Source of the DNA: Erythrobacter sp.
GTDB lineage: Bacteria; Pseudomonadota; Alphaproteobacteria; Sphingomonadales; Sphingomonadaceae
Direction: 5' to 3'
Assembly: GCA_030148605.1 (NCBI GenBank)
Contig: JASBTD010000036.1
Location: 1 to 64,000 of the forward strand
Length of the DNA stretch: 64,000 nt
The number at the start of each line of letters is the position of its first letter. The stretch's first letter is position 1. Under the pieces are notes generated by a model. That model made no database searches, had not been told where the DNA came from, and saw only the letters and a program-made list of their open reading frames with translations. The position numbers were made by a program, and so were the translations under genes. Shown here one piece after another: positions 25,066 through 34,967 of the stretch.

Positions 25066-25647
25066 TCAGGCCCTGAAATCGGGATCAGCGTCGTCGCCAT
25101 CTTCCAGCTGGACGCCGAAACTGTTCAGGATCATCGAGACCTGAGTGTACTGGCCCACGGTAAAGACAAGGTCCATCCGTCCGCGATCGCCCAGCTCCGC
25201 AAGGGCTTGCCACGTTTGATCCGACACGTGGTGATCGGCAACCAACTCATCCGCAGCACGCAGCATGGCAGCTTCGAGCGGCGTCCAGCCTTGCGCATCG
25301 GAGCCCTGCTTGATCCGCGCGATGTCTTCGCTGGTCAGCCCGCAAGCCTTGCCGATGCGGGTGTGCTGCGCGAATTCATAGCCTGACTTGCACAGCCAAC
25401 CCACGCGCAAGATCACCATCTCGCGTTCGCGCGGGCTCAGGCTGTTGCGCCGCGACAGCACGTAATTGCCCCAGGCGATAAAGCCCGTCAGCGCCTTGGG
25501 CGCATGCGCCAGCGTGCGGAAAATGTTGAGCACGCGCCCGCCGCCCACCTTGTTCGCAGGATCGGCAAAGGGCGCAAGCGCATCGCGCTGCTCCTCGTCG
25601 AGCTGCTCCATATCGAGCGGCTCAATGCGAGGAGAACGCAGACGCAT
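25066..25647 (-). CDS. Carboxymuconolactone decarboxylase / AhpD-like family protein
   Basis: 193 residues from the ATG at 25647, starting MRLRSPRIEPLDMEQL. The frame is open further up, but that part lies inside the thiolase gene. It has the AhpD fold pattern (LSRRNSLSPREREMVILRVGWLCKSGYEFAQHTRIGKACGL). The usual redox CxxC is absent: LCKSGYEFAQH has one Cys, so it is closer to carboxymuconolactone decarboxylase-like hydrolases than to AhpD peroxidase partners. It is the last gene of the MaoC-thiolase operon, 37 bases after the thiolase stop. Its substrate is unknown. Confidence 0.85.
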   Translation of the reverse strand: MRLRSPRIEPLDMEQLDEEQRDALAPFADPANKVGGGRVLNIFRTLAHAPKALTGFIAWGNYVLSRRNSLSPREREMVILRVGWLCKSGYEFAQHTRIGKACGLTSEDIARIKQGSDAQGWTPLEAAMLRAADELVADHHVSDQTWQALAELGDRGRMDLVFTVGQYTQVSMILNSFGVQLEDGDDADPDFRA

Positions 25648-25684
25648 TAGAAAACGCGCCTCAAGCGGCGCAGCGGTAGGCGCA

Positions 25685-26866
25685 TTAGAACACCTCGAAC
25701 ATGCCAGCAGCGCCCATGCCGCCGCCAACGCACATGGTGACGACGACATATTTCGCGCCGCGACGCTTGCCTTCGATCAGCGCGTGGCCAACGCAGCGTG
25801 CGCCGGTCATGCCATATGGGTGGCCGATCGAGATCGAGCCGCCATTGACGTTGAGGATATCATTGTCGATGCCAAGCTTGTCGCGGCAGTAAAGCACTTG
25901 CACGGCAAAGGCTTCGTTCAGTTCCCACAGGCCGACATCGTCCATCTTGAGGCCGGTCTGCTTCAGCAGCTTCGGGATCGCGAAGACCGGGCCGATGCCC
26001 ATTTCGTCAGGCTCAGTACCGGCAACAGCCATGCCAACATAGCGGCCCAGCGGCTGGAGCCCCTTTTGCTCCGCAACCTTGGCTTCCATCAAAACGCTGG
26101 CCGAAGAACCGTCAGACAGCTGCGAGGCATTACCTGCAGTGATCACCTTGTCCGGCCCCATCACCGGCTGCAGCGCCTGCAACCCTTCAAGCGTGGTCGA
26201 CGGGCGGTTGCCTTCATCCTTGGTGATGGTGGTTTCAACCATCGAGACTTCGCCGGTCTCCTTGTCCTTGACCCCCATGGTGGTGGTGACAGGCACAATT
26301 TCGTCATCGAACTTGCCTGCTTCCTGCCCGGCGGCGGTGCGCATCTGCGACTGGTAGGCATATTCATCCTGCGCTTCGCGGCTGATGCCGTAACGCGCGG
26401 CCACTGTTTCAGCCGTGGCGAGCATCGGCATGTAGACATCCTTGTGCATCGCGATCAGCGACTTGTCAGGCGCAACGCGCATTTCAGGCGTCTGGACGAG
26501 GCTGATCGAATCCTGCCCGCCGCCGACAACAATATCCATATTGTCGACGATGATCTGCTTGGCAGCGGTCGAAATCGCCATCAGGCCGGATGAGCACTGG
26601 CGGTCAATCGTTTGCGCCGCGACAGTTACCGGCGCGCCGCCGCGCAGCGCGACCTGGCGGCCGATATTGCCTGCCTGCGTGCCTTGCGTCAGCACCGCGC
26701 CCCACACCACGTCATCGATTTCGCCGGCGTCGATGCCAGCGCGCTCTACAGCAGCGGCAAAGGAGAACGAACCGAGTGTTGCGCCGGGGGTGGCATTGAA
26801 GCCGCCCTTGTAAGCGCGGCCAATCGGCGTGCGGGCGGTAGATACGATGACTGCGTCACGTGACAT
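25685..26866 (-). CDS. Acetyl-CoA C-acetyltransferase / 3-ketoacyl-CoA thiolase
   Basis: 393 residues. Reactive Cys91 lies in [13 protein letters not shown], the active-site His in [10 protein letters not shown], and the second Cys in [11 protein letters not shown] near the end. The sequence is closer to the FadA/PaaJ/biosynthetic thiolase type than the SCP2-like thiolase at 13144. With the upstream MaoC hydratase it could serve a beta-oxidation pathway or feed acetoacetyl-CoA to phbB. A REP-type repeat fills most of the gap to the upstream hydratase gene. The ATG at 26866 is the first in-frame start. Confidence 0.94.
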   Translation of the reverse strand: MSRDAVIVSTARTPIGRAYKGGFNATPGATLGSFSFAAAVERAGIDAGEIDDVVWGAVLTQGTQAGNIGRQVALRGGAPVTVAAQTIDRQCSSGLMAISTAAKQIIVDNMDIVVGGGQDSISLVQTPEMRVAPDKSLIAMHKDVYMPMLATAETVAARYGISREAQDEYAYQSQMRTAAGQEAGKFDDEIVPVTTTMGVKDKETGEVSMVETTITKDEGNRPSTTLEGLQALQPVMGPDKVITAGNASQLSDGSSASVLMEAKVAEQKGLQPLGRYVGMAVAGTEPDEMGIGPVFAIPKLLKQTGLKMDDVGLWELNEAFAVQVLYCRDKLGIDNDILNVNGGSISIGHPYGMTGARCVGHALIEGKRRGAKYVVVTMCVGGGMGAAGMFEVF

Positions 26867-26893
26867 AATGGGGGTATCCTTTGCAATGTGCGT

Positions 26894-26963
26894 GTCCCCG
26901 CGAAGGCGGGGACCGATTTCGGGTGGGCGTTTGCCTTGGGGAGGTTCCCGCCTTCGCGGGGAC
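26894..26963. repeat. Pair of GTCCCCGC-type REP elements
   Basis: 26894-26913 is a 20-base hairpin (GTCCCCGC, GAAG, GCGGGGAC). 26944-26963 is its inverted copy (GTTCCCGC, CTTC, GCGGGGAC; one G-T). The two copies are also complementary to each other across a 30-base spacer, so a larger cruciform is possible. This is a well-known class of short palindromic repeat in Sphingomonadales. It lies inside an operon, between the hydratase and thiolase genes. Confidence 0.85.
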
Positions 26964-26974
26964 TTACGCCCCGA

Positions 26975-27424
26975 TCAAACGAAGAATTGCGTGATCCATT
27001 CACACATCAGCGCAGGCTTGTCTTCGCCTTCGATCTCGATTGTGATTTCAGCGGTCTGCTGCCACTGGCCGGGGCGCTTTTCGATCATTTCGACGAGCTT
27101 CCAGTGTCCGCGGATCCGCTTGCCGACGCGAACCGGCGCGATGAAGCGGGTTTTGTTGCCGCCATAATTCACGCCCATCTTGACGTTGTCGATCCTGGGC
27201 ATGTCGCTGTTCGCAGACAGGTAAGGGATCATCGAGAGTGTCATGAAGCCGTGCACGATAGTGCCGCCAAACGGCGTTAGCTTGGCTTTCTCTTCATCGA
27301 CGTGGATGAATTGATGGTCACCCGTCGCATCAGCGAACATGTTGACCTTTTCCTGAGTCATCTCGACCCATTCGCTGGTGCCGATATTTTCGCCGACCTT
27401 GGCGGCCAGTTCCTGTGGGGTCAT
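26975..27424 (-). CDS. MaoC-family (R)-specific enoyl-CoA hydratase-like protein
   Basis: 149 residues from the ATG at 27424, preceded by AGAGGAG. A single hot-dog fold: FADATGDHQFIHVDEEKAK holds the Asp/His dyad of R-hydratases, and GTIVHGFMTLSMIPYLS follows. PhaJ-type enzymes make (R)-3-hydroxyacyl-CoA from enoyl-CoA, linking beta-oxidation to polyester synthesis. Here it is first in an operon with a thiolase and a CMD-family gene. The frame continues to 27448 but the shorter start has the better ribosome-binding site. Confidence 0.88.
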   Translation of the reverse strand: MTPQELAAKVGENIGTSEWVEMTQEKVNMFADATGDHQFIHVDEEKAKLTPFGGTIVHGFMTLSMIPYLSANSDMPRIDNVKMGVNYGGNKTRFIAPVRVGKRIRGHWKLVEMIEKRPGQWQQTAEITIEIEGEDKPALMCEWITQFFV

Positions 27425-27512
27425 TGCGGCTCTCCTCTTGAAATGCATGCTTTGGCGGGACTCGCCCGCTAGTTGCAGACTACATGGCGCATCGCAGCCG
27501 CGAACGCAACGC

Positions 27513-27532
27513 GGTTTCCGTAAACGTCAACC
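27513..27532. promoter_or_regulatory. Operator-like motif upstream of the MaoC-thiolase operon
   Basis: On the minus strand this reads GGTTGACGTTTACGGAAACC, an imperfect palindrome 90 bases before the hydratase start. The TTGACGTTTACG half resembles, from memory, the palindromic operators of MerR-family LiuR-type regulators of branched-chain and fatty-acid degradation. The regulator itself is not in this window. The resemblance needs a motif scan. Confidence 0.35.
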
Positions 27533-27656
27533 TGCCGCTACGGCATGGCGGCCCGTCCGGACGGCATTTCCGCTCGTCTGGACGCGAATCGATCCACGCG
27601 TGAATTCCGCCACGCTGTTAGCGGCCCCTTTACCTTGACCGCTTACCCAGCGGCGC

Positions 27657-28538
27657 ATGAGCCATTCGCATGCCAAGCCAGTCCGCGCGCCGCTGAGCCA
27701 GCATGGCGCCTTCACGCCGATCGTCGCGCTTTGGCTCGCGGCGCTGCTGGGCGGGTGCATCCTTGTGCTGCCCGGCACCATGGTGAGCGCCGGTTTGAAC
27801 AAGCTGCCGCTTGCGCTTCCTACCATCGCCACGAGCCAGTTCGTGCTGGCCGGAATTGCGACATTGGTAGGGTGCATGCTCGGGCTGGTCGCGGCCAGAC
27901 TGATTGCCGCAATCCAGACCGGGATAGGAGAAAGGCGGCCAGCCGATCTGCCAGCCACTGAAGATGCGGTGCCCCCGGCAATCGAGCCTGTCCGGATCGA
28001 GGAAATCGAAGCGGCTGAGGACCCGACTGCGGTTGATTGCGAGGCCGAGATCGAGCCCCGTGAATCCTGGCCCCATGAATCCTGGCCCGAGCTTGCCGAT
28101 CCCTTGGCGGAGGAACCCATAGCCGAACCGGAGGCGGAGCCCGATTTCACCTTGCACGATGAAGTGCTTGCGGAGCTGTTGGCCCATTCGGACATGACAA
28201 TCGATGATGATCCGCCGCAGCCAAGCACGCCGAAGGACACGCCGGTGGAAGAACAGGTATCCGAGCCTGCTGCAACGCCAGCGAGTCCGCCTGCCGCTGA
28301 GCCTGCAACACCGCAAGCATCGCGACACGGCAAGGCAGTCAACCTTATTCGCAGGCAAGCCACGCGCCAGCTCGCCATGCCGCAGCTGATCGAACGCTTT
28401 GCTGTCGCGCTGGACGAGCGCCAGACGCTCGCAGCGGCGCACCCGCATACGTATCCCTTTCCGGCCCCTCCTGCGGATATGGCACCGCGCCTCAAGGCAC
28501 TGGCTGCAGCCCCGCGCGAGGGGCTGCGCCGGGCCTGA
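27657..28538 (+). CDS. Uncharacterised two-TM protein with acidic linker
   Basis: 293 residues, no recognised domain. Two transmembrane helices near residues 22-45 (IVALWLAALLGGCILVLPG) and 60-85 (FVLAGIATLVGCMLGLVAARL) are followed by a long Pro/Glu/Asp-rich stretch (about 90-215; for example LADPLAEEPIAEPEAEPD). The last 70 residues are basic and more ordered-looking (AVNLIRRQATRQLAMPQLIERFAVALDERQTL). This suggests an inner-membrane anchor holding a flexible cytoplasmic arm. Base composition is like its neighbours, so recent transfer is unlikely. It is monocistronic between the hydratase operon and gltB. Confidence 0.7.
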   Translation: MSHSHAKPVRAPLSQHGAFTPIVALWLAALLGGCILVLPGTMVSAGLNKLPLALPTIATSQFVLAGIATLVGCMLGLVAARLIAAIQTGIGERRPADLPATEDAVPPAIEPVRIEEIEAAEDPTAVDCEAEIEPRESWPHESWPELADPLAEEPIAEPEAEPDFTLHDEVLAELLAHSDMTIDDDPPQPSTPKDTPVEEQVSEPAATPASPPAAEPATPQASRHGKAVNLIRRQATRQLAMPQLIERFAVALDERQTLAAAHPHTYPFPAPPADMAPRLKALAAAPREGLRRA

Positions 28539-28750
28539 GGCACGCTGTTGCATACCCGGCTAAAGCCCAGCCTTGGGCCGCTGAAATTTTGATAGTCTCT
28601 TCGCAGTTGCAAAAATCATTTCATGTCGCCATGAGGGGCTGGAGCAATGGAAAAGCTGCGTAGAGCGGCCTGTTCCATAGCGATTAATTGCCGGGCAGCG
28701 TCTCGCAAGGGCGGTCGCGACCTACCGGCATCTGACAGGATGGATTTTGA

Positions 28751-31700
28751 ATGGGATACCCAGCGCCCCAGGGATTGTATGACCCGCGTAATGAGCACGA
28801 CGCCTGCGGCGTCGGTTTTGTCGCGCATATCAAAGGCGTAGCTTCGCACGATATCGTTACGCAGGCGCTGGAGATTCTGAAGAACATCGACCATCGCGGC
28901 GCGGTGGGCGCAGACCCGCTGTTGGGCGATGGCGCGGGTATCCTGTTGCAGATCCCTGATCCGCTGATTCGCAAATGGGCGGAGAATCACGGCAAGGAGC
29001 TGCCGACGCCCGGCGATTATGCCGTTGCGATGTGTTTCATGCCGCAAGACGATGCCGCGCGTGCCTTCGTGACTGAACAGCTCGAAAGGTTCACCGCCAA
29101 GGAGGGCCAGCGCCTGATCGGTTGGCGCGACGTGCCGCTGACGCTCGACGGGCTGGGCGACGCCGTGATCGAATCGATGCCGGTGATCCAGCAGGCAATC
29201 ATCGCGCGCGGTGAAGATTGCGCCGATCAGGACGCGTTCGAGCGCAAGCTGATCGTGATCCGCAAGCAGACATTGAACCCGCTTGGCGCGCAGGCAGAAA
29301 AGCATGACCTGCCGGGCCTGACGCAGGCCTATATCCCGAGCTTTTCCAGCCGCACGATCGTGTACAAGGGGCTGCTGCTGGCGAACCAGGTTGGCAGTTT
29401 CTATGACGATCTGCGCGATCCGGACTGCGTTTCCGCGCTGGGCCTGGTCCACCAGCGCTTCAGCACCAACACCTTCCCCAGCTGGCGGCTGGCGCACCCC
29501 TATCGCTTCATGGCGCACAATGGCGAGATCAACACGGTGCGCGGCAATGTGAACTGGATGAACGCGCGCCGCCGCACGATGGAATCCTCGCTGCTGGGCG
29601 CGGATCTGGACAAGATGTGGCCGCTGATCCCGCATGGCCAGTCTGACACGGCGTGCCTCGATAATGCGCTGGAGCTGCTGCTGGCCGGCGGATATTCGCT
29701 GGCGCACGCCATGATGATGCTGATGCCGGAAGCATGGGCCAAGAACGAGCTGATGGATCCCGCGCGCCGCGCATTCTACGAATATCATGCCGCGCTGATG
29801 GAACCATGGGACGGGCCAGCCGCGGTTGCCTTTACCGATGGCCGCCAGATCGGCGCAACGCTCGATCGCAATGGCCTGCGCCCGGCGCGCTTCTGCGTGA
29901 CCAAGGATGACATCGTATGCCTGGCTTCGGAAAGCGGCGTACTGCCCTTTGCCGAAGAAGACATCGTGCGCAAATGGCGCTTGCAACCGGGCAAGATGCT
30001 GCTGATCGATTTCAACGAAGGCCGCATCATCGAAGATGCCGAGCTCAAGGCCGATCTTGCCAATGCGCAGCCCTATGAAAAGTGGCTCGACAAGGCGCAA
30101 TACAAGCTCGAAGACCTGGACCTGATCGATCCTGAATTCGCCGAGCTGCCGCAAGACGAAAATCAGGATACGCCGACCTTGCTGCAGGCCCAGCAGGCTT
30201 TCGGTTACACGCAGGAAGATGTAAACCGTTTCCTGGAGCCGATGGGTGTCAGCGGGGATGATCCGATCGGCTCGATGGGCACTGACACGCCGATTGCGGT
30301 GCTCTCCAACCGTTCGCGCCTGCTCTACGACTATTTCAAGCAGAACTTCGCGCAGGTCACTAACCCGCCGATCGATCCGATCCGCGAAGAGCTGGTCATG
30401 AGCTTGCTGTCCATGATCGGCCCGCGTCCGAACCTGCTGGGCATGGATGCCGGTACGCACAAGCGGCTGGAAATCAGCCAGCCGATCCTGACCAACGAGG
30501 ATCTGGCCAAGATCCGTTCAGTCGAAGTCGCGCTGGATGGCGCATTCCGCACGGAAACGATCGATATCACCTGGCGCGCGAGCAAGGGGGCCAAAGGCCT
30601 CAAGATGGCGCTGAAAGAGATGTGCTGGGCCGCAACCGAGGCCGTGCTGCAAGACAAGAATATCCTTGTCCTGTCAGACCGCGCTCAGGGTCCGGACCGG
30701 ATCGCGATACCCGCGCTGCTGGCTACCGCCGCTGTGCACCACCATCTGGTGCGTCAGGGCTTGCGCATGCAGACCGGCCTGGTGGTCGAAACCGGCGAAG
30801 CGCGCGAAGTGCATCACTATTGCGTGCTGGCGGGTTACGGCGCGGAAGCGATCAATCCCTATATCGCGCTGGAAACGCTGGAAGACCTGCGCGCCAGAAA
30901 GCACCCGGAACTTTCCCCTGCCGAAGTGCAGAAGAATTACATCAAGGCGGTGGGCAAGGGCATTTTGAAGGTCATGTCCAAGATGGGCATTTCGACCTAC
31001 CAGTCATATTGCGGCGCGCAGATCTTTGACGCGGTTGGACTGTCGAGCGAGTTCATCGAGAAATATTTCACCGGCACCGCCACTACGATCGAAGGCGTTG
31101 GCCTGATGGAAGTGGCTGAGGAGACCGTGCGTCGCCATGCGCAAGCCTATGGGGACAACCCGCTGTACAAGAACATGCTCGATGTCGGCGGCATCTACCA
31201 ATATCGCCTGCGCGGTGAAGACCATGCCTGGACGCCGCAGAATGTCGCTTTCCTTCAGCATGCCGTGCGCGGCAACAAGCCGAAGGATTATGAAGAGTTC
31301 GCCAAGTCGATCAACGAGCAGTCCGAACGGCTGCTAACGATCCGCGGGCTGATGGAATTCAAGAAAGCCGACGAAGCAATCCCGCTGGATGAAGTCGAGC
31401 CGGCGAGCGAAATCGTGAAGCGTTTCAGCACCGGTGCGATGAGCTTCGGCTCGATCAGCCATGAAGCGCATTCGACGCTGGCGATTGCGATGAACCGCAT
31501 CGGCGGGCGCTCGAACACCGGTGAAGGCGGCGAAGAGCCTGAGCGTTTCAAGCCAATGGACAATGGCGATTCGATGCGCAGCCGGATCAAGCAGGTTGCC
31601 AGCGGCCGCTTTGGCGTGACGACTGAATATCTCGTCAATTCGGACGATATCCAGATCAAGATGGCGCAAGGCGCAAAGCCCGGCGAAGGCGGGCAATTGC

Positions 31701-33403
31701 CCGGCCACAAGGTGGACAAGCGGATCGGCGCAGTGCGCCATTCGACCCCCGGTGTGGGCCTGATTTCGCCCCCGCCGCACCACGATATCTATTCGATCGA
31801 AGACCTGGCGCAGCTGATCCACGATCTGAAGAACACCAATCCGGTCGCCCGCATTTCTGTGAAGCTTGTGTCCGAAGTGGGGGTGGGCACGGTTGCGGCG
31901 GGCGTATCCAAGGCACGCGCGGACCATGTCACGATCGCCGGCTATGACGGCGGCACCGGCGCATCGCCGCTTACCAGCCTGACGCATGCCGGATCCCCAT
32001 GGGAAATCGGCCTGGCTGAAACGCAGCAAACCTTGCTGCTCAACGATCTGCGCAGCCGCATCGCAGTGCAGGTTGACGGCGGATTGCGCACCGGGCGCGA
32101 TGTCGCGATTGGCGCATTGCTGGGCGCGGACGAGTTCGGCTTTGCCACAGCCCCGCTGATCGCCGCAGGCTGCATCATGATGCGCAAGTGCCACTTGAAC
32201 ACCTGCCCGGTTGGCGTGGCGACACAGGATCCGGTGCTGCGCGCACGCTTTACCGGCCAGCCCGAGCACGTGGTGAACTACATGTTCTTTGTCGCGGAAG
32301 AATTGCGCCAGATCATGGCGGAGATGGGTTTCCGCACAGTCGAGGAAATGGTCGGGCGGGTCGACCGGCTCGATATGCGCCGCGTGGATCGCCACTGGAA
32401 GGCCGCCGGGGTCAATCTCACCCGCTTGCTGGCAAAGGTCGACATTCCCGAAGGCGCGCCGTTGCATAACACGGAGACGCAGGATCACGGGCTTGCAGCC
32501 GCGATGGATAACGAGCTGATTGCAGCGTGCAAGGACGCGATCAGCGAAGGCAAGCCAGTCCAGATCGATCGCGAAATCCGCAATGTGAACCGCACCGTGG
32601 GAACCATGCTGTCAGGCGAGATTGCCAAGGCATACGGCCACGAAGGCCTGTCGCCTGACACGATCCGCATCAATTTGACCGGTGTGGCAGGGCAAAGCTT
32701 TGCAGCATGGCTCGCGCATGGCGTGACGCTTGAACTGACCGGCGATGCCAATGACTATGTCGGCAAGGGTCTTTCGGGCGGCCGCGTGATCGTGAAGCAG
32801 CCAGACAGCGTGTCTCGCGATCCGTCAGACAACATCATTGTCGGCAACACCGTGCTTTATGGCGCAATCGCAGGCGAAGCCTATTTCGAAGGCGTCGCAG
32901 GAGAGCGCTTTGCGGTGCGCAATTCCGGCGCGATTGCCGTGGTTGAAGGCGCAGGCGATCACTGCTGCGAGTATATGACTGGCGGCGTAGTGGTGGTGCT
33001 GGGCCAGACCGGGCGCAACTTTGCCGCCGGGATGAGCGGCGGCGTTGCTTATGTCTACGATCCCGAAGGCCAGTTCGAACAGCTGGTTAATCCGGCACAG
33101 GTCGATCTGGTGCCGATGACGGGCGCACGCGATGAAGAGGATGGCACTGGCCGCCCGGCTCAACGCCCCAGCAGCGTGCATGATTTCGGTATGGGCGACA
33201 TGCTGCGCCATGACGCTGAACGTCTCAAGATCCTGATCGAGCGGCACAAGCTGCATACCGGCAGCGCCAAGGCGAGTGCGATCCTCGACAATTGGGACGC
33301 TGAAGTCAGCAAGTTCATCAAAGTGATGCCGCGCGATTACAAGCGTGCGCTCGAACAACTCGAGGCCGAGCGCGAAGAAGCTGCTGCGGTCGCGGCAGAA
33401 TAA
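28751..33403 (+). CDS. gltB: Glutamate synthase, large subunit
   Basis: 1550 residues. The class II amidotransferase domain should start at Cys19 ([10 protein letters not shown]) after removal of an 18-residue propeptide. The central and FMN domains follow ([32 protein letters not shown], and [15 protein letters not shown], which carries the Fe-S cysteines). The C-terminal GXGXG structural domain ([22 protein letters not shown]) ends the protein. It moves the amide of glutamine to 2-oxoglutarate, giving two glutamates. gltD lies 19 bases downstream, and glnE elsewhere in the window controls the paired glutamine synthetase. A 212-base leader lies upstream. Confidence 0.97.
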   Translation: MGYPAPQGLYDPRNEHDACGVGFVAHIKGVASHDIVTQALEILKNIDHRGAVGADPLLGDGAGILLQIPDPLIRKWAENHGKELPTPGDYAVAMCFMPQDDAARAFVTEQLERFTAKEGQRLIGWRDVPLTLDGLGDAVIESMPVIQQAIIARGEDCADQDAFERKLIVIRKQTLNPLGAQAEKHDLPGLTQAYIPSFSSRTIVYKGLLLANQVGSFYDDLRDPDCVSALGLVHQRFSTNTFPSWRLAHPYRFMAHNGEINTVRGNVNWMNARRRTMESSLLGADLDKMWPLIPHGQSDTACLDNALELLLAGGYSLAHAMMMLMPEAWAKNELMDPARRAFYEYHAALMEPWDGPAAVAFTDGRQIGATLDRNGLRPARFCVTKDDIVCLASESGVLPFAEEDIVRKWRLQPGKMLLIDFNEGRIIEDAELKADLANAQPYEKWLDKAQYKLEDLDLIDPEFAELPQDENQDTPTLLQAQQAFGYTQEDVNRFLEPMGVSGDDPIGSMGTDTPIAVLSNRSRLLYDYFKQNFAQVTNPPIDPIREELVMSLLSMIGPRPNLLGMDAGTHKRLEISQPILTNEDLAKIRSVEVALDGAFRTETIDITWRASKGAKGLKMALKEMCWAATEAVLQDKNILVLSDRAQGPDRIAIPALLATAAVHHHLVRQGLRMQTGLVVETGEAREVHHYCVLAGYGAEAINPYIALETLEDLRARKHPELSPAEVQKNYIKAVGKGILKVMSKMGISTYQSYCGAQIFDAVGLSSEFIEKYFTGTATTIEGVGLMEVAEETVRRHAQAYGDNPLYKNMLDVGGIYQYRLRGEDHAWTPQNVAFLQHAVRGNKPKDYEEFAKSINEQSERLLTIRGLMEFKKADEAIPLDEVEPASEIVKRFSTGAMSFGSISHEAHSTLAIAMNRIGGRSNTGEGGEEPERFKPMDNGDSMRSRIKQVASGRFGVTTEYLVNSDDIQIKMAQGAKPGEGGQLPGHKVDKRIGAVRHSTPGVGLISPPPHHDIYSIEDLAQLIHDLKNTNPVARISVKLVSEVGVGTVAAGVSKARADHVTIAGYDGGTGASPLTSLTHAGSPWEIGLAETQQTLLLNDLRSRIAVQVDGGLRTGRDVAIGALLGADEFGFATAPLIAAGCIMMRKCHLNTCPVGVATQDPVLRARFTGQPEHVVNYMFFVAEELRQIMAEMGFRTVEEMVGRVDRLDMRRVDRHWKAAGVNLTRLLAKVDIPEGAPLHNTETQDHGLAAAMDNELIAACKDAISEGKPVQIDREIRNVNRTVGTMLSGEIAKAYGHEGLSPDTIRINLTGVAGQSFAAWLAHGVTLELTGDANDYVGKGLSGGRVIVKQPDSVSRDPSDNIIVGNTVLYGAIAGEAYFEGVAGERFAVRNSGAIAVVEGAGDHCCEYMTGGVVVVLGQTGRNFAAGMSGGVAYVYDPEGQFEQLVNPAQVDLVPMTGARDEEDGTGRPAQRPSSVHDFGMGDMLRHDAERLKILIERHKLHTGSAKASAILDNWDAEVSKFIKVMPRDYKRALEQLEAEREEAAAVAAE

Positions 33404-33422
33404 GATTACGGGACGCTAGAAC

Positions 33423-34859
33423 ATGGGCAAGGAAACAGGCTTCCTCGAACTCGACCGGCGCGAACGCGACTATCTCGATCCGAAAGAACGGCTCGGCAAT
33501 TATCGCGAATTCGTGGTCCAACCAGACGATGCGACGCTGAAAGCGCAGGCTAGCCGCTGCATGAATTGCGGCATTCCCTATTGTCACAACGGTTGCCCGG
33601 TTAACAATATCATCCCGGACTGGAACCATCTGGTCTATGAGAATGACTGGCACAACGCGCTCGACGTGCTCCATTCAACCAACAACTTCCCTGAATTCAC
33701 CGGGCGCATCTGCCCTGCCCCGTGCGAGGCGGCCTGCACGCTCAACATCATCGACCAGCCTGTGACGATCAAATCGATCGAATGCGCGATTGTCGATCGG
33801 GGATGGGAAGAAGGCTGGATCACACCGCAGGTTCCGGAAAGGAAAACCGGCAAGTCTGTGGCTGTGGTGGGCTCCGGCCCCGCAGGCATGGCCTGTGCGC
33901 AGCAACTGGCGCGCGCCGGGCATGCTGTGACAGTGTTCGAGAAGTCAGACCGGATCGGCGGGTTGCTGCGCTACGGCATTCCTGACTTCAAGATGGAAAA
34001 GCACCTCATCAACCGCCGGGCAGTGCAGATGGAAGCCGAAGGAGTCGAGTTCAAGACTTCCAAGGAAGTGGGCGTGGATGTTTCCTTCAAGAGCCTGCAG
34101 GAGAATTTTGACGCGGTGGTGCTGGCTGGCGGAGCGGAAGACGCGCGCGCGCTGGCGATCCCCGGTGCCGAGATGAACGGCGTGCGGCTGGCCATGGAAT
34201 TCCTGACGCAACAGAACAAGCGCAACGCCGGTGATGACGAAGTGCGCGCCGCGCCGCGTGGCAGCTTGCTCGCAACCGGCAAGAAGGTCGTCGTGATCGG
34301 CGGTGGTGACACTGGCAGTGACTGCGTCGGCACGTCCAATCGCCAAGGCGCTGAAAGTGTTGTCCAGCTAGAGATCATGCCCAAGCCGCCCGAGCACGAA
34401 GACAAGGCGCTGACCTGGCCCGATTGGCCATTGAAGCTGCGCACTTCATCAAGCCATGAAGAAGGTGTCGAGCGTGACTGGGCAGTGCTGACCAAGCGTG
34501 TGATCGGCGATGGCGAGACTGTGACCGGCCTCGAATGCGTGCGCGTCGAATGGAAAGACGGCAGCATGCAGGAGATTGAAGGCAGCGAGTTCACTATCGA
34601 AGCTGACCTGATCCTGCTCGCGATGGGTTTTGTCGGGCCGAAAAAGGCCGGCATGCTTGACCAGGCAGGTGTCGAACTGACCGATCGCGGCAATGTCAGC
34701 GCAGACACAAACAGCTATGCGACCAGTGTCGAAAACGTGTTCGCATGCGGGGATATGCGGCGCGGCCAGTCGCTGGTTGTCTGGGCAATCCGCGAAGGCC
34801 GCCAGGCCGCGCGCGCGGTGGACGAAGCATTGATGGGTGTATCTGAATTGCCACGCTGA
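33423..34859 (+). CDS. gltD: Glutamate synthase, small subunit
   Basis: 478 residues. The N-terminal cysteine-rich Fe-S region reads [17 protein letters not shown]. Then come the FAD-binding [18 protein letters not shown] near residue 150 and the NADPH-binding [18 protein letters not shown] near 290. The C-terminal FAD contact is [20 protein letters not shown]. It passes NADPH electrons to the large subunit. It is translationally close to gltB and no terminator separates them. Standard length for the family. Confidence 0.97.
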   Translation: MGKETGFLELDRRERDYLDPKERLGNYREFVVQPDDATLKAQASRCMNCGIPYCHNGCPVNNIIPDWNHLVYENDWHNALDVLHSTNNFPEFTGRICPAPCEAACTLNIIDQPVTIKSIECAIVDRGWEEGWITPQVPERKTGKSVAVVGSGPAGMACAQQLARAGHAVTVFEKSDRIGGLLRYGIPDFKMEKHLINRRAVQMEAEGVEFKTSKEVGVDVSFKSLQENFDAVVLAGGAEDARALAIPGAEMNGVRLAMEFLTQQNKRNAGDDEVRAAPRGSLLATGKKVVVIGGGDTGSDCVGTSNRQGAESVVQLEIMPKPPEHEDKALTWPDWPLKLRTSSSHEEGVERDWAVLTKRVIGDGETVTGLECVRVEWKDGSMQEIEGSEFTIEADLILLAMGFVGPKKAGMLDQAGVELTDRGNVSADTNSYATSVENVFACGDMRRGQSLVVWAIREGRQAARAVDEALMGVSELPR

Positions 34860-34895
34860 TCCGAGAACAAGTTATTTGCCAAAAGATGTCGGCTC

Positions 34896-34916
34896 TATAC
34901 AATGAGGAATTGTATA
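34896..34916. promoter_or_regulatory. AT-rich palindrome upstream of the porin gene
   Basis: TATACAAT-GAGGA-ATTGTATA is a perfect 21-bp inverted repeat 52 bases before the porin ATG. A partial copy CTCTATAAG lies at 34927-34935. The surrounding 60 bases are AT-rich, unlike neighbouring DNA, and probably contain the porin promoter. It is likely an operator; the regulator is unknown. Confidence 0.5.
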
Positions 34917-34967
34917 AATGCGCCAACTCTATAAGTAACAGATAAATGAAATGATCGGGGGAGAGGA

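Noticed and set aside
28566-28579. GCCCA-GCCT-TGGGC hairpin after the unknown membrane protein gene
   Set aside because: Considered as a terminator, but only ATTTT occurs 8-10 bases beyond the stem, so it is too weak to list.
28647-28841. 64-codon frame with GGAG just before its ATG, overlapping the gltB start
   Set aside because: It could be a leader peptide, but the sequence is Arg/Cys/Ser-rich without pattern and it runs 90 bases into gltB in another frame. I have no evidence beyond the GGAG, whose two-base spacing is too short.
28616-30460. 614-residue open frame on the minus strand opposite gltB
   Set aside because: It lies wholly antisense to the unmistakable glutamate synthase gene; its composition (Arg/Gln/His-rich) is that of a shadow frame in GC-rich DNA, and no domain is visible.
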